A stretch of DNA of 64,000 nt from assembly GCF_029714425.1 (NCBI RefSeq), contig NZ_CP121668.1, forward strand, positions 806,001 through 870,000, given 5' to 3'. Under the pieces are notes generated by a model. The model made no database searches. It had not been told where the DNA came from and saw nothing but the letters and a program-made list of their open reading frames with translations. Every line of letters starts with the position of its first letter. Within the stretch, counting starts at the first letter, position 1. Shown piece by piece: positions 14,601 to 22,835 of this stretch. The DNA comes from Bradyrhizobium sp. CB2312 (GTDB lineage: Bacteria > Pseudomonadota > Alphaproteobacteria > Rhizobiales > Xanthobacteraceae). Position numbers and translations under genes: made by a program.

Positions 14601-16501
14601 ATCGAGGCCTCCAGGCGGTGGCTGAAGTCCCTGCTGATCTCGATCGGCTGGCCGTCGCTGGTCTCGATCGTCATGTCGTGCAGCCAGACCGGCTCGGGCC
14701 TGTTGCCGGGCACGATCTGATAGGTGCGTTCGTTGACCACGCGCAGGCCGTGATTTTCGATCACCGGCACGCGGTAGGACAGCGACAGCGGCGCGGCATC
14801 CGAAAATACCTTCAGGCCGAAGCGCCTGGGATCGTCCTCCTCGAAGCGGTGAACCGAAATCGTCACCGGGCGGGCTGGCGTGAGCCTCTCGACGGTGGCG
14901 ATATCGGCGATCGCCTGTTCCGCCGTGGAAGCCTCGGTATAGCCGCCGCTGAAGGCTTGGGCGTAGCGATTTGCGAGCATGCGCGCCCGCATGCCGTCAG
15001 TCGACGCAGTCAGCGCGGCCTTCAGCTTGTCGGCCCAGGTCGCGGCAATGGCGCTGATCCCGGCTTCCAGCGTAGCGCGCTCGACGGCGGGGGTCTTACC
15101 TTCATAGCGTCCGATGATGTAGTGGACGCGCGCCAATGCTCCTTCGGGGAAGGACACGTAGGAGGCCGACAGTGTCCCCTTGTAGCGCTGCGACAGGAAG
15201 GCGCCGACGCGCATGCGCACGTCGGTGTCGTATTTGTCGCGCGGAATGAACACGAGGATGGAAACGAAGCGGTCGAACTTGTCGACCCGCGCGAGCGCCC
15301 GGACGCGGGGGCGCTCATAGAGGATCAGGATCTCCATGACGAAATCGAAGAGGGTGTCGACGTCGATCTGGAACAGCTCGTCGCGCGGATATTCCTCGAG
15401 AATATGCTGGAGAGCCTTGCCGGAATGGCTGTTCGGGTCGAAGCCGGCGCGCTGGAGCACCCGCGATACCTTGTGGCGAACATAGGGGATCTGTCGTGCC
15501 GAGCGCGTATAGGCACCCGAGGTGAACAGGCCGACGACTCGCAATTCGCCCTCGAGCCGGCCGTCGGGCGTATAGAGCTTGATGCCGACATAATCCATCC
15601 GGATGCGGCGATGAACGCGGCTGCTCACATTGGCCTTGATGACGATGAGCAGGGTCGGCTCGCGCATGAACTCGCGAATCTCCGACGTCATCACCACCAT
15701 TTCGCTGCCGCGCCGCAGGACCTTAACATCGGGATCGCGGAGGATGCCGAGGCCCTCGGCCGTCGTGATGTCGTCCGACGCATCGCGGCCGGGCAGGAAG
15801 CGATATTCGCGCACGCCGAGAAAGGTGAAATTGTCCGCGCACAGCCATTGCAGGAACTGGTTGGCCTCGGCGACCTCGTCGATCGGCAGCGGTGGCGGAT
15901 TGGACGAGAACGTCTTGATCGCATCCTCGACGCGGTCGCGCATGGCGCGCCAGTCCGTGACGCAGGCGCGCACGTCGCTCAGCGTCCTGGTGAGGCCGTC
16001 AATCAGCCTCTCGCGGTCCGCGTCGGCGTCCAGGCGGGTGATGTGGAGGTGAATCAGGCTCTCTCGCGCGCCCTTTACCCCTTCCGGCAGTGTCTCGCCG
16101 TAGAAGCGCAGGAGCTTGCCTTCGTCATCGCGCTCCACCGCGATGATGGGGTGAGCGACGAGGGCGACTTCGATGCCCTGCTCGGTGAGCTCCGCCATGG
16201 TGGAATCGAACAGGAAGGGCATGTTGTCGTTGAGGATTTCGAGCACGGAGATCTCGCGCCCGTCCGGCATCAGCGGATTGACGACGCGGATATCGGCACG
16301 CCCCGCCGTGCGCCGCTGCACATGCTCCCAGGCTTGCTCTGCCAGGAAGGCAAGCGAGGAGGCATCGTGACTGGCGAGATCCTCGACATTGGTGAAGGCG
16401 AACAGAAGCTCGGCAAAGCTTGGGGGAGCCTTGCCCGGCTGCACGCTTCCGGCTGCTTCGCGGATCAGAGTTGCCCGGGCCTTGTCGTCGCGCCATGCCA
16501 T
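11690..16501 (-). CDS. gdh: NAD-specific glutamate dehydrogenase, large (180-kDa) type
   Basis: This enzyme oxidises L-glutamate to 2-oxoglutarate and ammonia with NAD and belongs to the large bacterial class with N-terminal ACT-like regulatory domains. The product has about 1603 aa, the family length. The catalytic core contains VPVGAKGGFVPKRLPP (about residue 838) and VVGVGDMSGDVFGNGMLLS. I chose the ATG at 16499-16501 (MAWRDDKARATLIREAAG) because GGAGG lies five bases upstream of it. A longer reading from 16597 would add 32 residues of poorer composition. Gene order does not suggest an operon. The gene is a core metabolic one, although scar repeats flank it on both sides. Confidence 0.95.
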   Translation of the reverse strand: MAWRDDKARATLIREAAGSVQPGKAPPSFAELLFAFTNVEDLASHDASSLAFLAEQAWEHVQRRTAGRADIRVVNPLMPDGREISVLEILNDNMPFLFDSTMAELTEQGIEVALVAHPIIAVERDDEGKLLRFYGETLPEGVKGARESLIHLHITRLDADADRERLIDGLTRTLSDVRACVTDWRAMRDRVEDAIKTFSSNPPPLPIDEVAEANQFLQWLCADNFTFLGVREYRFLPGRDASDDITTAEGLGILRDPDVKVLRRGSEMVVMTSEIREFMREPTLLIVIKANVSSRVHRRIRMDYVGIKLYTPDGRLEGELRVVGLFTSGAYTRSARQIPYVRHKVSRVLQRAGFDPNSHSGKALQHILEEYPRDELFQIDVDTLFDFVMEILILYERPRVRALARVDKFDRFVSILVFIPRDKYDTDVRMRVGAFLSQRYKGTLSASYVSFPEGALARVHYIIGRYEGKTPAVERATLEAGISAIAATWADKLKAALTASTDGMRARMLANRYAQAFSGGYTEASTAEQAIADIATVERLTPARPVTISVHRFEEDDPRRFGLKVFSDAAPLSLSYRVPVIENHGLRVVNERTYQIVPGNRPEPVWLHDMTIETSDGQPIEISRDFSHRLEASIMAVVTDRAESDGYNALILRTALGWREVSTIRALSRYLHQIRAPFTQDYMWETLRKNAAITANLVALFQARRDPRLVLTDRERSAREITLLAEIEEQLKSVASLDEDRILRRFTNLVQSTIRTNLWQVGADGHPRPVISFKFDARKIEDLPPPRPLYEIFVYSPRVEGIHLRFGKVARGGLRWSDRPQDFRTEILGLVKAQQVKNAVIVPVGAKGGFVPKRLPPPSDREAWLAEGTEAYRIFVRSLLELTDNLDGDIVVPPDLTVRHDGDDPYLVVAADKGTATFSDVANAISAEKNHWLGDAFASGGSQGYDHKKMGITARGAWEAVKRHFRELGTDIQTMPFTVVGVGDMSGDVFGNGMLLSPATKLVAAFDHRDIFIDPSPDPAISFTERKRLFDLPRSSWQDYNKSLISQGGGVFSRSLKAIPLAGEVRALLDLDKEQATPFEVMTAILKARADLLWFGGIGTYVRSSAESDDQAGDRANDPIRISGSDVRARVIGEGANLGVTQRGRIEAAQKGVKLNTDAIDNSAGVNTSDVEVNIKIALARPEREGRLSPADRNTLLAAMTGEVGELVLRNNYLQTLALSLAERKGVAETGFLTRLMQSLEQRSLLSRAVEFLPDDAAIAERTRRGLSLTRPELAVLLAYAKLTLYSDLLETGVPDDPYLARRLSLYFPREVLDKFPAAVELHRLRREIIATSLVNAVINRGGPACIVRLTDETDADISTIVMAQVAVDAIYELRRLNDAIDALDTLIDGQLQLSLYAAIQDLLLSRMVWYVRNVDFGDGLEAVIARFGPGIREIRASLDNSLPPDMQAVRSKRRQDLTEAGVPAGLAGELADLDALVSAPDIVTVAERTGRSIGDAAATFFAAEANFRLDRITAAARNVPAGDHFERLAIDRAVDLIAAAERRLAADMLTIGQSGQQAAETWLAAHPEATRIRRAVEEIAAGGLTLAKLMVAANLLGDLVKA

Positions 16502-16784
16502 AGCGTCCTCCATGTCCCAGCCGACGAACCGCAATGACGGTCGGGCGTTGTTCTTGGAGTGCGCCTCTTCGAGCGCATCTTCTTGACCGCGTTTCAATCG
16601 CCTCGGCGAAATCGTCGGTCTTGCGGCTTCGACGATATTAGCATTCCGCAGCCGTCATGGCGCGCGGAGTTGTGAGGCGCTTGGGGCGGAAAATCGGTGC
16701 CAACGACCATCGCGTCATTTGGTGCTCTGCAAAATGACGAGGAATTTCAATTGTGTATGAGTTCGTGATTGTATTCTGAAGGAG

Positions 16785-16880
16785 GCGCCCGTTTCAGTCC
16801 AAAACCGGGCACTCCAGAACCTGCCGTTTCTGCGCCGGACGAGATCGTCGCACGGCTGCTCACTATTCGTAACCGCGGCC
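16785..16880 (-). pseudogene. Second serine recombinase 3' remnant
   Basis: The minus strand reads RIVSSRATISSGAETAGSG and continues VPGFGLKRAP. It aligns with LVAASSAKTASFGVPSVVPKWRA of the remnant beside tRNA-Arg. The core region is degenerate (GGCGCCCGTTTC). With tail scar 3 at 16901-16960 it repeats the arrangement of the first element in miniature, about 175 bp long. Confidence 0.6.
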
Positions 16881-16900
16881 GGAACGCTTGCTCGGCTACA

Positions 16901-16960
16901 GCATCATGGCGCCGCGGCGAACCCGTAGTGCCCATCTTTATGGGCCGTGGCGCGTCACTT
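16901..16960 (-). repeat. Recombinase C-terminal tail scar, copy 3 (degraded)
   Basis: The minus strand reads K*RATAHKDGHYGFAAAP and TGA. The Trp codon has become a stop and the core is GGCGCGTCACTT. It is the oldest-looking copy of the four. Confidence 0.7.
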
Positions 16961-17015
16961 AGACTAGGTACTCGCCAGAGACGCCTGGACATGTCGGTGA
17001 ATCCGGAGATGACCC

Positions 17016-17798
17016 ATGAAACTCGCGCATGACGGCATCCAGCTGTCCTTCGACGTCGCCGGGGCAGGACCGCTTCAATTCCTGTTCGTCCATGGCCTGG
17101 GCGGGGATCGCACGCATTTTGCGCCGCAAATGGAGTATTTCGCCCGTCAAGGTCGGGCGTTGAATGCCGAGCTGCGGGGACATGGTGAGAGCGACAAGCC
17201 GCAACAGGCGTATTCGATCGAAGGCTTCGCCGATGATCTCGTCTTTCTGTGCAATCGACAGCAGATCACCAAGCCGGTCATCGTGGGTCAAAGCATGGGT
17301 GGCAACATGGCGCTCGAAATCGCCGCCCGCTATCCGGACTTTCCTGCGGGCCTGGTGCTGCTCGATTCAGGGGTGCTCTTCCCCGCCTCAGCAGGGACCG
17401 TGTTCGCCGGATATCTGGAGGGCTTGAAGGGCGCCAATTTTGCGGACGAGGCGCGGAAGATCGTGGCGGATTCCTGTCTGCCGACCGACAGATGCCGCGC
17501 CCATGTCGAACAGACCTTTCTGGCGACGCCGCAGCATGTGCTGGTGTCCACGTTTACAAGTCTGTTCCCCTGGGATGTGCATCGGGCGCGTGAGTGCGCC
17601 CAGGCGTGTCGGGTCCCGGTGCTCTACATCGAAGCGGCCCATCGGCTCGCGGATCTGGATCGCTTTGCGGCGCTGTGCCCGCAACTGGTCACGGCCAAAG
17701 CCGTCGGCTCCGGGCATTTCCTGTCGCTGGAAGTACCGGAGCAGATCAACCCGATGATCGACCGGTTCATCTCGCTCTACGTGCGAAGAGCTGGGTAA
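17016..17798 (+). CDS. Alpha/beta hydrolase
   Basis: A 260-aa cytoplasmic hydrolase with the oxyanion region FVHGLGGDRTHF (about 24-35), the RGHGESD strand-turn (54-60), the nucleophile elbow GQSMGG with Ser93, and a C-terminal catalytic-His region SGHFLSLEVP. This fits the family of esterases, lipases and C-C hydrolases, but the substrate cannot be inferred. It stands alone between tail scars 3 and 4, on the strand opposite the dehydrogenase. The ATG at 17016 follows GGAGATGACCC. Confidence 0.92.
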   Translation: MKLAHDGIQLSFDVAGAGPLQFLFVHGLGGDRTHFAPQMEYFARQGRALNAELRGHGESDKPQQAYSIEGFADDLVFLCNRQQITKPVIVGQSMGGNMALEIAARYPDFPAGLVLLDSGVLFPASAGTVFAGYLEGLKGANFADEARKIVADSCLPTDRCRAHVEQTFLATPQHVLVSTFTSLFPWDVHRARECAQACRVPVLYIEAAHRLADLDRFAALCPQLVTAKAVGSGHFLSLEVPEQINPMIDRFISLYVRRAG

Positions 17799-17840
17799 GC
17801 TTCGTCGCTGCGGGATTGCCGTGCGCGGCTCGGCGAGATT

Positions 17841-17899
17841 CATCATGGCGCCGCGGCGAAGCAATAGTGCCCACCTTCATTGGCCGTGGCGCGCCATTT
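17841..17899 (-). repeat. Recombinase C-terminal tail scar, copy 4
   Basis: The minus strand reads KWRATANEGGHYCFAAAP then TGA and ends in GGCGCGCCATTT. It lies between the hydrolase stop and the start of the secreted protein gene. Confidence 0.75.
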
Positions 17900-17917
17900 G
17901 CGGTAGTAAGTACTCCC

Positions 17918-18820
17918 ATGCCTCCTATCGATCGCCTGTTCTCCTGCCTCGTTCTGCTCCTTGCAATCGCAACCGTCCCGGTGCTCCCCGCGCGCGCGGC
18001 GGAGACCTGCCCGTTCATCAGCGCACGGGAGCTCGCCGGTGCGATGCCTGCGCTCAAATGGTCGCTGATCTCAAATCAGGACGGCCGCGGCTGCATCTAC
18101 CAGGGTGGGCGCGGCGACACGATGATGCTGACCGTGTTCCGCAATCCCGACAAGGACCGCGCCAGGGAATTGTACGCGACCTTCGTCAAGACGCTCGGCG
18201 AGCGCATGCCGCTCAACGCAGTCGCGGGGATCGGCGACGAAGGCCAGCGCGGGACCAGCGCCGCCGGCGCAGAGCGCCAGGAGGCCTCGGTCGTCGCCGT
18301 GTCCGGCGATACCATTCTGCAGATCACCGTCTATCCGATCGGCCGGCGTGCCGACGATGCGCTGCTCGGACCGCTCACCGAAACAGCGCGCCTCGCCATC
18401 GTCAACGTGAGCAAGAGCAGCGAGCGGTTCGGCGATTGCGAGTGGCTCATGGCCGCCGATGCCGACGGCTTTCTGGACAAGAGCACGCTGACGGTGCAGC
18501 GGACCGGCGCGGGCAGCTGCATGATGTTCGATCGCGAGGCCAACACCATGACCGCCGCGGTGATCGCGACCTCGCGCGATACCGCCGTCAGCATGATGAA
18601 ACGCGCGGGCCCCTGCAAGCACGTGGCGATACCCGAGCTCGGCAGTGAAGCGTTCGGCGAGCATTCCTGCACCAAGGGCAACGGCAACGCCGTCAACATC
18701 TATGTCTGGAGGAACGGCAGGCAGGCTTCGATCCTGTTCGCCCCGGTCAAGCCGCATCCCGAGTCCGGCTCGGTCGAGCGCCTGAAAGCTGTCGCCGCGC
18801 GAGTCTATGGAAAACTGTAA
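17918..18820 (+). CDS. Secreted hypothetical protein with repeated cysteine pattern
   Basis: A 300-aa exported protein. The signal peptide is MPPIDRLFSCLVLLLAIATV with a probable cleavage at ARAAE. The mature part has three loosely similar segments, each with a Cys pair: CPFISARELAG...GRGCIYQGG, CEWLMAADADG...GAGSCMMFD and CKHVAIPELG...EHSCTKGNG, followed by a beta strand. The pattern suggests disulphide-bonded duplicated domains, perhaps of a periplasmic ligand-binding type. I cannot name the family. The start is the ATG at 17918; the open frame upstream runs into tail scar 4 and is not part of the gene. Confidence 0.8.
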   Translation: MPPIDRLFSCLVLLLAIATVPVLPARAAETCPFISARELAGAMPALKWSLISNQDGRGCIYQGGRGDTMMLTVFRNPDKDRARELYATFVKTLGERMPLNAVAGIGDEGQRGTSAAGAERQEASVVAVSGDTILQITVYPIGRRADDALLGPLTETARLAIVNVSKSSERFGDCEWLMAADADGFLDKSTLTVQRTGAGSCMMFDREANTMTAAVIATSRDTAVSMMKRAGPCKHVAIPELGSEAFGEHSCTKGNGNAVNIYVWRNGRQASILFAPVKPHPESGSVERLKAVAARVYGKL

Positions 18821-19050
18821 CGGCGCCGCGTGACATTGTCGGGGCGTGCGCTTGTAGCTTGCCCTCTGCGATCTTCCGCGCCAGGGCCATTGGCTGTCTC
18901 CCCGCACCACCTACGCAAAACGTTCGCCACTAACCGCGAGTGCGATCGCCATTCACCAGGCGAGATCCATGTGCTCCTTTGCGTTCAGCGTCGGGTGTCC
19001 TCCGTGCCGCATCGGCAGCACTCCATAGCGGATCGTAACGCTGAGGCCCG

Positions 19051-19428
19051 TCAGTCCGCGATGATCGCCGCTACTTCGATCTCGACCCGGGCCGAAGCGG
19101 GTGTGAGGGCGCTGACCTGGACGAGCGTGCTCGCTGGGCGCACGGCATCAAAGGCTTCAGAGTGGGCACGCGCCACACGCTCTGTGTCCGCCATGTCGAT
19201 CACATACACCACGGTACGGACGACATGCTGCATACCGGCGCCAGCCTCGGCCAATACGTCGGCGATCAGTGCCAGTGCAGCCCTGGCTTGCAGGTAGGCA
19301 TCGCCGTCGAGGTGCGGCGGACGAGCTGTTGTGCCGGAGACAAAGACCTGGTTTCCGACGCGGACGGCACGGGAGTAGCCATAGGCATCTTCAAACGCAT
19401 ACCCCGATGAGATATTTTGCCTCGCCAA
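19051..19428 (-). CDS. RidA/YjgF family protein
   Basis: A 125-aa Rid-family protein. Members hydrolyse reactive enamine/imine intermediates released by PLP enzymes, or act in related chemistry. The fold signature is visible: GNQVFVSGTTA near the start, VVRTVVYVIDM in the middle and RPASTLVQVSAL with the conserved Arg (about 97), then VEIEVAAI with the conserved Glu. It is in the same direction as the DUF1311-type gene 97 bp upstream. A PLP dehydratase gene lies 2 kb away, so a functional link is possible but unproven. Confidence 0.92.
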   Translation of the reverse strand: MARQNISSGYAFEDAYGYSRAVRVGNQVFVSGTTARPPHLDGDAYLQARAALALIADVLAEAGAGMQHVVRTVVYVIDMADTERVARAHSEAFDAVRPASTLVQVSALTPASARVEIEVAAIIAD

Positions 19429-19525
19429 CGATGCGCTCCTGTGGGTTCCGGGCTGCTACGCCGAACTATCATCGCTGCCCTTTTCCGACGAAAACCGCAA
19501 GTGACGTTGCAAGTCCGTGCAGGTT

Positions 19526-20386
19526 CTACTTTTGGGGAGACGAATTGGCACGGCTGACTTCCGGCGGTGGATAAGTCGAAGCGAACAAGCAATCACGCAT
19601 CCACTGCTGATCGGTCATCCTTGGTTGAATATCCGGGTCGTATCTCCAGAGACCGCCCGCGTGCGGGGCTGGCAACTCGTTGGATGGCTTCGGGTCCGCG
19701 TTCCAGTGAGCAAAGGCCTTGGCTGCGGCGTCGTCGTCAGGCTCGGGACATTGCTCGCTCGTCTCGGCATAGCCGGTGGAGCAACTCGCCACGGGCCGAG
19801 GCTCGCCGTTTCTCAGGACGCTGACGAGCCGGTATTCCGTCGTGTGACCGCTGGCCCATTCCGTTGCGACGCTGCAAACTCGGCCGTTATGCTGGCGATG
19901 CGCAGCGCCCAGGCAGACGTAACTCCAATTGCCATAGGGCGGGGGTGAGAAGAAGCACGAGGAAGTCTGGTAGCCAGCGAACGAACCGCCGCTGTCATTC
20001 GCCGCGATTTTCCGCTGTTCCTCCATCGCGCGGATCGGCTTGGCTGTTCGGAGGAAGGTGAGCCGGTCGCGCGTTATTGCCAGCAGAACCTTGCTGTCGT
20101 CGGTTCTGTCGTTTTCCGCCGCTCCAAATCTGTCAGCACCATGCGAACGCACCTCCAACCATCGCCGCTGGCTGCGGATCAGCGCCTCGTGGAAATCCGG
20201 GTCCGTGGTGTCGCGCAAGAGTTTGGAATATGCGGTGCTCATCGCCTCGTCGGCCTTCTTCAGCTCCGGGGTGGCACAGAATAGCTTTTCGACCGGCAGG
20301 GATGCCTTCCCGCAGTCAAGCGCATGCACGGGACAAAGGTTGGCAACGACGAGAACGCCCAAAACCAGAAAAAAAGACAGTTTCAT
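19526..20386 (-). CDS. Secreted DUF1311/LprI-like protein
   Basis: A 286-aa exported protein. The signal peptide is MKLSFFLVLGVLVVANLCPV, followed by the lysozyme-inhibitor-LprI-type N-terminal module: LDCGKASLPVEKLFC, LKKADEAMSTAYSKLL and RSQRRWLEVR, the classic CxxA...C / L..D..L...Y / Q..W...R pattern. The C-terminal half (about 120-286) has three further Cys pairs and is not recognised. I start at the ATG on 20384-20386, because the signal peptide begins there. A GTG nine bases upstream is in frame. The gene lies 35 bp behind the AraC gene in the same direction. Confidence 0.85.
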   Translation of the reverse strand: MKLSFFLVLGVLVVANLCPVHALDCGKASLPVEKLFCATPELKKADEAMSTAYSKLLRDTTDPDFHEALIRSQRRWLEVRSHGADRFGAAENDRTDDSKVLLAITRDRLTFLRTAKPIRAMEEQRKIAANDSGGSFAGYQTSSCFFSPPPYGNWSYVCLGAAHRQHNGRVCSVATEWASGHTTEYRLVSVLRNGEPRPVASCSTGYAETSEQCPEPDDDAAAKAFAHWNADPKPSNELPAPHAGGLWRYDPDIQPRMTDQQWMRDCLFASTYPPPEVSRANSSPQK

Positions 20387-20421
20387 GGTGATCACCAGAG
20401 AAGATTCGCCCGCGCGCACCA

Positions 20422-21330
20422 TCAGCCGACGGTGCTGTGATCGGTCGGTTCGAGTGCTGAACCGCTGGCCAACACCCGCATCCACTCGCTCGGAGTGATA
20501 CCCAGCATGCGGCGGAAAGCCGTCGTCATGTGGGCGTGGCTTGAGAATCCGGTCGCGGCCGCAACCTCTGCGAGGTTTGTGCGGGTACCGCGGCGTGTGG
20601 CAGCTTCGATCAGCGAGCGGGCTCGTGCGATCCGCCGCTCCATCAGCGCCGCATGCAGCGTCGTGCCAGTTGCTGCCCGGAACGTGCGTGCGAGATAGCA
20701 TTCCGAGAGGCCGGTGTCGCTTGCAAGGTCCACGAGGCGGATATCTTCGGCGAGTCGAGCCTCGAAATGGTCGAGAATTCGCTTCAAGCGTCGAGAAGTC
20801 ATGCAACGTTCGGGTTGGGCTCTCTGCGCGCCGGCGGCGAACAGCACCGAGATCCGTTCGACCGTAGCAGCGACTAAGGTTTCCATCGCCAAACGTGGCG
20901 CTACCGCGCCAAGCACGGTGGCTCGCCGCAAGCCAGTGGCCAACGGAGTGAAGAGGGGATCAGCCACGTTGGTAAACTGTTGTAGGTGACTGGTCGCAAT
21001 CCCCGGTGCAAGTCGTGCAAATGTCTCCGGCGCAACGCTCAACACCAAGTACTCTCCGCCCCTGTCCGAGGCCGAAAAAACGTCGCAGCCTGCCGGCGTG
21101 AAGGCGAGCCGCCAAGGCTCCGCGTCAAAGGGGCGCCGCCGCGCGCCACCGAAGGCGTCGACACCCCGCTGCCGCTCGAACGTGAACCCAATCACGTGGC
21201 GAGTGGGCACGTAGCTCACCTGGTAGGGCGACGCCGGCAGCACCGTAACCGCAAACCCCGGTTCCTCACAGTGCAAAGCCGACCGATGCGGCGCAGTTAC
21301 CAAATTCAGCTCCTGTTTCCGACATGACAT
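20422..21330 (-). CDS. AraC family transcriptional regulator
   Basis: A 302-aa regulator with an N-terminal cupin-like sensing region and a C-terminal AraC/XylS DNA-binding domain with two helix-turn-helix segments, IRLVDLASDTGLSECYLART and LAEVAAATGFSSHAHMTTAF, followed by R.MLGITPSEW. It is divergent from the PLP dehydratase with about 135 bp between the two starts, so that gene is the natural target. The inverted repeat at 21423-21449 is a possible binding site. Confidence 0.93.
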   Translation of the reverse strand: MSCRKQELNLVTAPHRSALHCEEPGFAVTVLPASPYQVSYVPTRHVIGFTFERQRGVDAFGGARRRPFDAEPWRLAFTPAGCDVFSASDRGGEYLVLSVAPETFARLAPGIATSHLQQFTNVADPLFTPLATGLRRATVLGAVAPRLAMETLVAATVERISVLFAAGAQRAQPERCMTSRRLKRILDHFEARLAEDIRLVDLASDTGLSECYLARTFRAATGTTLHAALMERRIARARSLIEAATRRGTRTNLAEVAAATGFSSHAHMTTAFRRMLGITPSEWMRVLASGSALEPTDHSTVG

Positions 21331-21422
21331 CCGCCCTAGCCCGAAGCGCTCGCGACAGCAATGGTCTCAACGCGCGGTCGGGCCCATGCGCCATTATAGA
21401 TCAAGCACGTGAAAGCGCATCG

Positions 21423-21449
21423 AGCCCATCGAGCTAATATCGACGGGCT
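21423..21449. promoter_or_regulatory. Inverted repeat ahead of PLP dehydratase
   Basis: AGCCCATCGA and TCGACGGGCT (10-bp arms with one mismatch) are separated by GCTAATA. The repeat ends 16 bp before the dehydratase start codon and lies in the AraC/dehydratase divergent promoter. It is a candidate operator or leader hairpin. Confidence 0.4.
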
Positions 21450-21465
21450 TGCTCGGAGGTTTTCG

Positions 21466-22455
21466 ATGGCTATGTCCGACCCGCTCTTTACTCTCGGCGA
21501 ATTGGAAGCTGCGGCTCAACTCGTGCATCGTGCGGTACCACCGACCCCGCAGTATGCTTGGCCGCTTCTTGCCAAGCGGACGGGTTGCGAGGTGTGGGTG
21601 AAGCACGAGAATCACACGCCGACTTGCGCTTTCAAAGTACGTGGCGGCATCGTCTACATGGACAATCTGAGCCGCTCACCGACAAAAGTGACGGGGGTTA
21701 TCTCGGCCACGAGAGGCAATCATGGCCAATCCATCGCATTCTCCGCCTCTCGGGCAGGTATTCCGGCCACGATCTACGTGCCTTGCGGCAACTCAACGGA
21801 CCAGAATGCCGCCATGCGCGCATTCGGTGCCGCCGTTGTCGAATTCGGCAGAGATTTCGACGAGGCGCTCGCCGAATGCCATCGGGTCGCGCATGAGCAA
21901 GGGCTGCATTTCATCCCGCCGTTCAACCGAGACCAAGTCAAGGGCGTCGCGACATACGCGCTCGAATTGTTTCGCGCCATCGCCGACCTCGATACCGTGT
22001 ATGTGCCGATCGGCATGGGATCTGGCATCTGTGGTTTGATCACGACCCGCGATCTTCTCGGCCTCAAGACCGAAATTGTTGCCGTCGTAGCCCGCCAAGC
22101 TCCGGCAATGGCGCTGTCGTTCGCTGCCGGAGAGCCAGTTCCAACAAACTCGGCGCAAACGTTTGCCGATGGGGTGGCGACACGCGATCCGTGTCAAGAG
22201 GCCGTCGCCATCATCAAACGCGGCGCTGCCCGCGTCTTGCAGCTCAGCGAGGACGATATCGCTGAAGCGGTACGGTCCTATTTCCAGAATACTCACAACG
22301 TTGCGGAAGGCGCGGGCGCCGCCCCGCTTGCTGGGCTTATGCAAGAGCGCGCCCGCATGGCCGGAAAGAGGGTTGCAGTGATTTTGTCCGGCGGCAATAT
22401 CGATGCATCGGTCTATTTGCGGATCTTGGCGGGCGAGACGCCGAAGGTCGGCTGA
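21466..22455 (+). CDS. Fold-type II PLP enzyme, threonine/serine dehydratase-like
   Basis: A 329-aa enzyme of the tryptophan-synthase-beta fold family. The PLP lysine is in HTPTCAFKVRGG (Lys57) and the phosphate-binding glycine loop appears as PIGMGSGICG, with SGGNIDASV near the end. This fits L-threonine/L-serine ammonia-lyase or a related hydroxyamino-acid dehydratase without an ACT regulatory domain. The start is the ATG at 21466, with GGAGG seven bases upstream. It is divergent from an AraC regulator. The substrate is not determinable from the sequence. Confidence 0.9.
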   Translation: MAMSDPLFTLGELEAAAQLVHRAVPPTPQYAWPLLAKRTGCEVWVKHENHTPTCAFKVRGGIVYMDNLSRSPTKVTGVISATRGNHGQSIAFSASRAGIPATIYVPCGNSTDQNAAMRAFGAAVVEFGRDFDEALAECHRVAHEQGLHFIPPFNRDQVKGVATYALELFRAIADLDTVYVPIGMGSGICGLITTRDLLGLKTEIVAVVARQAPAMALSFAAGEPVPTNSAQTFADGVATRDPCQEAVAIIKRGAARVLQLSEDDIAEAVRSYFQNTHNVAEGAGAAPLAGLMQERARMAGKRVAVILSGGNIDASVYLRILAGETPKVG

Positions 22456-22473
22456 CATGCGGCGGCATTTGCT

Positions 22474-22827
22474 CTATTCGCTACGCTCGTCGGGAGCAGA
22501 TGGAACGTGGCGCTGCAGGTCCATTCTATCGTGGAGGATACGCACGATTTCGATCGTTCTGTCCGCAGCCCGGTACATCAGGAAGTGACTTCCGCGGCGA
22601 CCTCGTCGCGCGACGTGAAGCGTACGAAGGCCTGACATGATCTCGTCACGGGCCTTTGAGCCTGCGGCATCGGGACCGTCGGCGAGTTCGCCAATCGCCT
22701 GAATGAGCGTATCGCGATAGACGCGTGCTTGTCGCGCGCCAAAATTCTCAGCGGTCCATTTGAGGATGTTGGCAAAGTCGACTTCTGCGGCAGCGCCGAG
22801 GCGAACGCGCCATCTCCGCTCGGCCAT
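22474..22827 (-). CDS. parE: ParE/RelE-family toxin
   Basis: A 117-aa toxin of the RelE/ParE fold, typically a gyrase inhibitor or ribonuclease. It shows the N-terminal helix pattern VRLGAAAEVDFANILKWTAE, GARQARVYRDTLIQAI, the strands GLRTLHVARRGRRGSHFLMY and EIVRILHDRMDLQRH. It starts 8 bp after the antitoxin stop, so the two are cotranscribed. Toxin expression would be held down by the palindromic operator ahead of the antitoxin gene. The tail PSAPDERSE is probably disordered. Confidence 0.93.
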   Translation of the reverse strand: MAERRWRVRLGAAAEVDFANILKWTAENFGARQARVYRDTLIQAIGELADGPDAAGSKARDEIMSGLRTLHVARRGRRGSHFLMYRAADRTIEIVRILHDRMDLQRHVPSAPDERSE

Positions 22828-22835
22828 GAGGGCCT

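Larger units (their letters stand above)
16502..17015. other. Intergenic region with second decayed element
   Basis: Upstream of glutamate dehydrogenase and ahead of the hydrolase. 16598-16740 holds nothing I recognise. 16743-16960 holds the second recombinase remnant and tail scar described separately. Confidence 0.5.

Noticed and set aside
11801..16537. Two long + strand frames (771 and 777 aa) opposite glutamate dehydrogenase
   Set aside because: Antisense shadows of a clearly conserved gene with no domain of their own.
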